From positions 4,468,001-4,532,000 of the forward strand of contig NC_018025.1 in NCBI RefSeq assembly GCF_000266945.1: a stretch of DNA of 64,000 nt, read 5' to 3'. This stretch comes from Desulfomonile tiedjei DSM 6799. GTDB lineage: Bacteria; Desulfobacterota; Desulfomonilia; Desulfomonilales; Desulfomonilaceae. This document shows, piece after piece, positions 62,442 to 64,000 of this stretch. Every line of letters starts with the position of its first letter. Position 1 is the first letter of the stretch. The notes beneath the pieces are model-generated. The model searched no databases, had not been told where the DNA came from, and saw only the letters and a program-made list of their open reading frames with translations. The translations under genes were made by a program, and so were the position numbers.

Positions 62442-63758
62442 TCATCCTCCGGAAACGACAGATCCTCGAACTTCAATGCCCGAGATTTCTTCGATCTTCA
62501 CTCTTACAATCCCCTGGACAGCAGTACCGCTCACCTGCACGGGGATGTAATTGTCGGTTCGCATGATGAAATTACCGGTTTCCGCATCAGGAAGCGACTC
62601 AGCTACTGCAGGCCGAATAGTGCCGTCAAATCGCGCATAAAACGAGCATTTCAGATCGTTGGACAGGGAACGGAGTTCTTCGACTCTCCTCAGCGCCTCG
62701 GGTCCCGGGACACGGGGACGAAACTTGGCTGCAGGGGTGCTGGGCCGCGGTGAAAACGGAAATACATGGAGATACGAGGCACCGGATTGTTCAATGAGCG
62801 CCCTGGTCCTCGCGAAAGAAGCGTCATCTTCTCCGGGAAATCCCACCATCACGTCAAGCCCTATGCATGCGTCCGGAACACCTGCAGCAATATTTCGGAA
62901 AAGATCCAGCAGCAGCGCCGTCCGATAAGGCCGTCCCATGCGTTGCAGGATGTAATCGTCACCACTCTGTATGGGAATATGCAGGTGTTTGCATATTCTT
63001 GGATGCCGACTCATAAGCTCGAGCAATCGCGGAGTTATTTCCTGCGGTTCAAGAGAGCTCATTCTGAACCGGGTGTTCTGGCACTCGGACAGAAGATCTT
63101 CAAGCAACTGCTCTAAAGAGATTTGAGGAGTGAGATCACGGCCGTACAGCCCGAGATGTATGCCGGTGAGTACTATTTCCGCATACCCGGCCTCTTCCAG
63201 GGTAACTGCGCGTTCCTGTACCAGGAGCGGCTCCATGCTGCGGGAAGGCCCGCGTGCTGTCGGCACAATGCAATAGGTGCAATGCTGAGAACATCCGTCC
63301 TGGATTTTCAGGAAAGTCCTGGATCGGCCCCGGATGGCGGGCGACCCCAGGTCACCGAATGTGAGGCAATGTGCGGCTCCCTTTTTTACGATGGACGGTT
63401 CGGTGCCGACGATTGAATCCAGGTATTCGGAAAGATGGTCTTTTTCGTACGTTCCCAGCACGGTGGTTCTTGAACCGCGTGCCCCGGAAGCATTTACTTC
63501 TGCAAGACAACCCGTCACAACAAGGTGTGCAGTAGGAAATTCTTCAGCCAGGCGATTCACCGTGCGTCGCGATTTTCCTTCAGCTCTGGCTGTGACACAA
63601 CACGTATTCACCAGGACCAGATCGGGCTCTTTCGCCTCGGAATCTACGCTGTATCCTTTTTGTTCCAGCAGAGCGGTCATAGCTGCCGCCTCGGCCTGGT
63701 TCACTTTGCACCCGAGCACGCGGACTATCGCTGTTTTATTTTTCCTGGAGTTTTCCAT
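62442..63758 (-). CDS. mtaB: tRNA t6A37 methylthiotransferase, MtaB-like
   Basis: A 438-residue radical-SAM methylthiotransferase that would convert t6A37 to ms2t6A37. The N-terminal VRVLGCKVNQAEAAAM, NTCCVTARAEGKSRR and VTGCLAEV supply the auxiliary cluster Cys; VLGCKVNQAE is the MtaB form, unlike the YGCQMNEHDSE of MiaB. The radical-SAM motif is CSQHCTYCIVP, and HLHIPIQSGDDYILQRMGRPY and VMVGFPGEDD follow. A TRAM-type C-terminus ends the protein. The frame extends to a TTG at 63800, but ATG at 63758 with AGAAG upstream gives a normal N-terminus. Confidence 0.9.
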   Translation of the reverse strand: MENSRKNKTAIVRVLGCKVNQAEAAAMTALLEQKGYSVDSEAKEPDLVLVNTCCVTARAEGKSRRTVNRLAEEFPTAHLVVTGCLAEVNASGARGSRTTVLGTYEKDHLSEYLDSIVGTEPSIVKKGAAHCLTFGDLGSPAIRGRSRTFLKIQDGCSQHCTYCIVPTARGPSRSMEPLLVQERAVTLEEAGYAEIVLTGIHLGLYGRDLTPQISLEQLLEDLLSECQNTRFRMSSLEPQEITPRLLELMSRHPRICKHLHIPIQSGDDYILQRMGRPYRTALLLDLFRNIAAGVPDACIGLDVMVGFPGEDDASFARTRALIEQSGASYLHVFPFSPRPSTPAAKFRPRVPGPEALRRVEELRSLSNDLKCSFYARFDGTIRPAVAESLPDAETGNFIMRTDNYIPVQVSGTAVQGIVRVKIEEISGIEVRGSVVSGG

Positions 63759-63847
63759 TTCTTCTGCGTTTTTGACATAGTAAATTATACATGCTATCAA
63801 TCCGTTGAATAGCGGTCAATGGCTCTGATCGTAAGGAGGCGCTCCCC

Positions 63848-64000
63848 TTGAAATATCGCATATTCTTTGTTCTCTTATTGGCCGGCCTTCTGGGATGCTC
63901 TGCGGCAGCAGCTTTGGAAAGCCCGGCAGAAGAAAGTGCACTGCAGCATCCCGACCGTATCTTCGATATGAAAATACCGGAAGGATTCAGTTCGGAGGCT
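63848..64000 (+). CDS. partial lipoprotein, function unknown
   Basis: The first 51 codons of a gene cut by the right edge. TTG start with AAGGAGG eight bases upstream. The N-terminus MKYRIFFVLLLAGLLGCS is a lipoprotein signal with Cys as lipid-attachment residue (LLGC). The mature part begins SAAAALESPAEESALQHPDR and IFDMKIPEGFSSEA. It is divergent from mtaB. Family not recognisable from this fragment. Confidence 0.75.
   Translation, partial: MKYRIFFVLLLAGLLGCSAAAALESPAEESALQHPDRIFDMKIPEGFSSEA

Overview
This 64 kb window looks like a chromosomal segment of a mesophilic Desulfobacterota (former Deltaproteobacteria), most likely a sulfate- or sulfur-respiring relative of Desulfomonile/Syntrophobacter. 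The clues are a QmoA/QmoB pair (the electron-transfer module of dissimilatory APS reductase), an rplT-pheS-pheT-MerR order typical of that group, many lipoproteins and outer-membrane proteins, Ser/Thr kinases, and intergenic spaces crowded with dispersed palindromic repeats. The genus is inferred from reading alone.

Layout. 1-12 kb: partial secreted protein (minus), gmhB, a Cys-cluster protein, a nucleotide-sugar dehydrogenase, leuS, a possible toxin-antitoxin-like pair with a PIN domain, lptE, a polytopic membrane protein and mdh. 12-19 kb: miaB, a PBP4-type carboxypeptidase, an outer-membrane barrel protein and a membrane-anchored SGNH hydrolase with a discoidin-like tail. 19-24.5 kb: rpmI-rplT-pheS-pheT-merR, without infC/thrS, and with two elaborate long-hairpin elements between rplT and pheS. 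25-30 kb: a small zinc ribbon, methylmalonyl-CoA epimerase, a MurD-like ligase, a Ser/Thr kinase with a cyclic-nucleotide-binding domain, and map. 31-36 kb: qmoA-qmoB followed by a soluble HdrC-HdrB-like fusion where a membrane QmoC would be expected. 36.6-42 kb: a small exported protein overlapping a 1683-residue PilY1-like protein that has two Cys-rich inserts. 42-48 kb: spermidine synthase and pyruvoyl arginine decarboxylase (overlapping), an unknown membrane-anchored protein, an aminotransferase and rsmE. 48-52.5 kb: a TPR protein, a second Ser/Thr kinase with a large unassigned N-terminal region, and a small exported Cys protein. 53-64 kb: a hypothetical protein, an ABC-F ATPase, ttcA, the riboflavin genes ribE-ribBA-ribH followed by nusB, a Pro-rich exported protein, an mtaB-like methylthiotransferase and the start of a lipoprotein.

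Functions group into energy metabolism (QmoAB-Hdr, Mdh, methylmalonyl-CoA epimerase), translation and tRNA modification (LeuS, PheST, L35, L20, MiaB, MtaB, TtcA, RsmE), envelope (GmhB, LptE, PBP4, MurD, outer-membrane and PilY1-like proteins), riboflavin and polyamine synthesis, and signalling (two Ser/Thr kinases). No rRNA, tRNA, CRISPR array, phage or transposase gene was recognised. At least six families of short dispersed inverted repeats account for most of the longer gene-free stretches.

The observations most worth a second look are the QmoAB-HdrCB module, the CX3C-repeat insert of the PilY1-like protein and the switch-like leader in front of its operon, the paired covarying hairpins between rplT and pheS, and the kinase operon at 48-52.5 kb.
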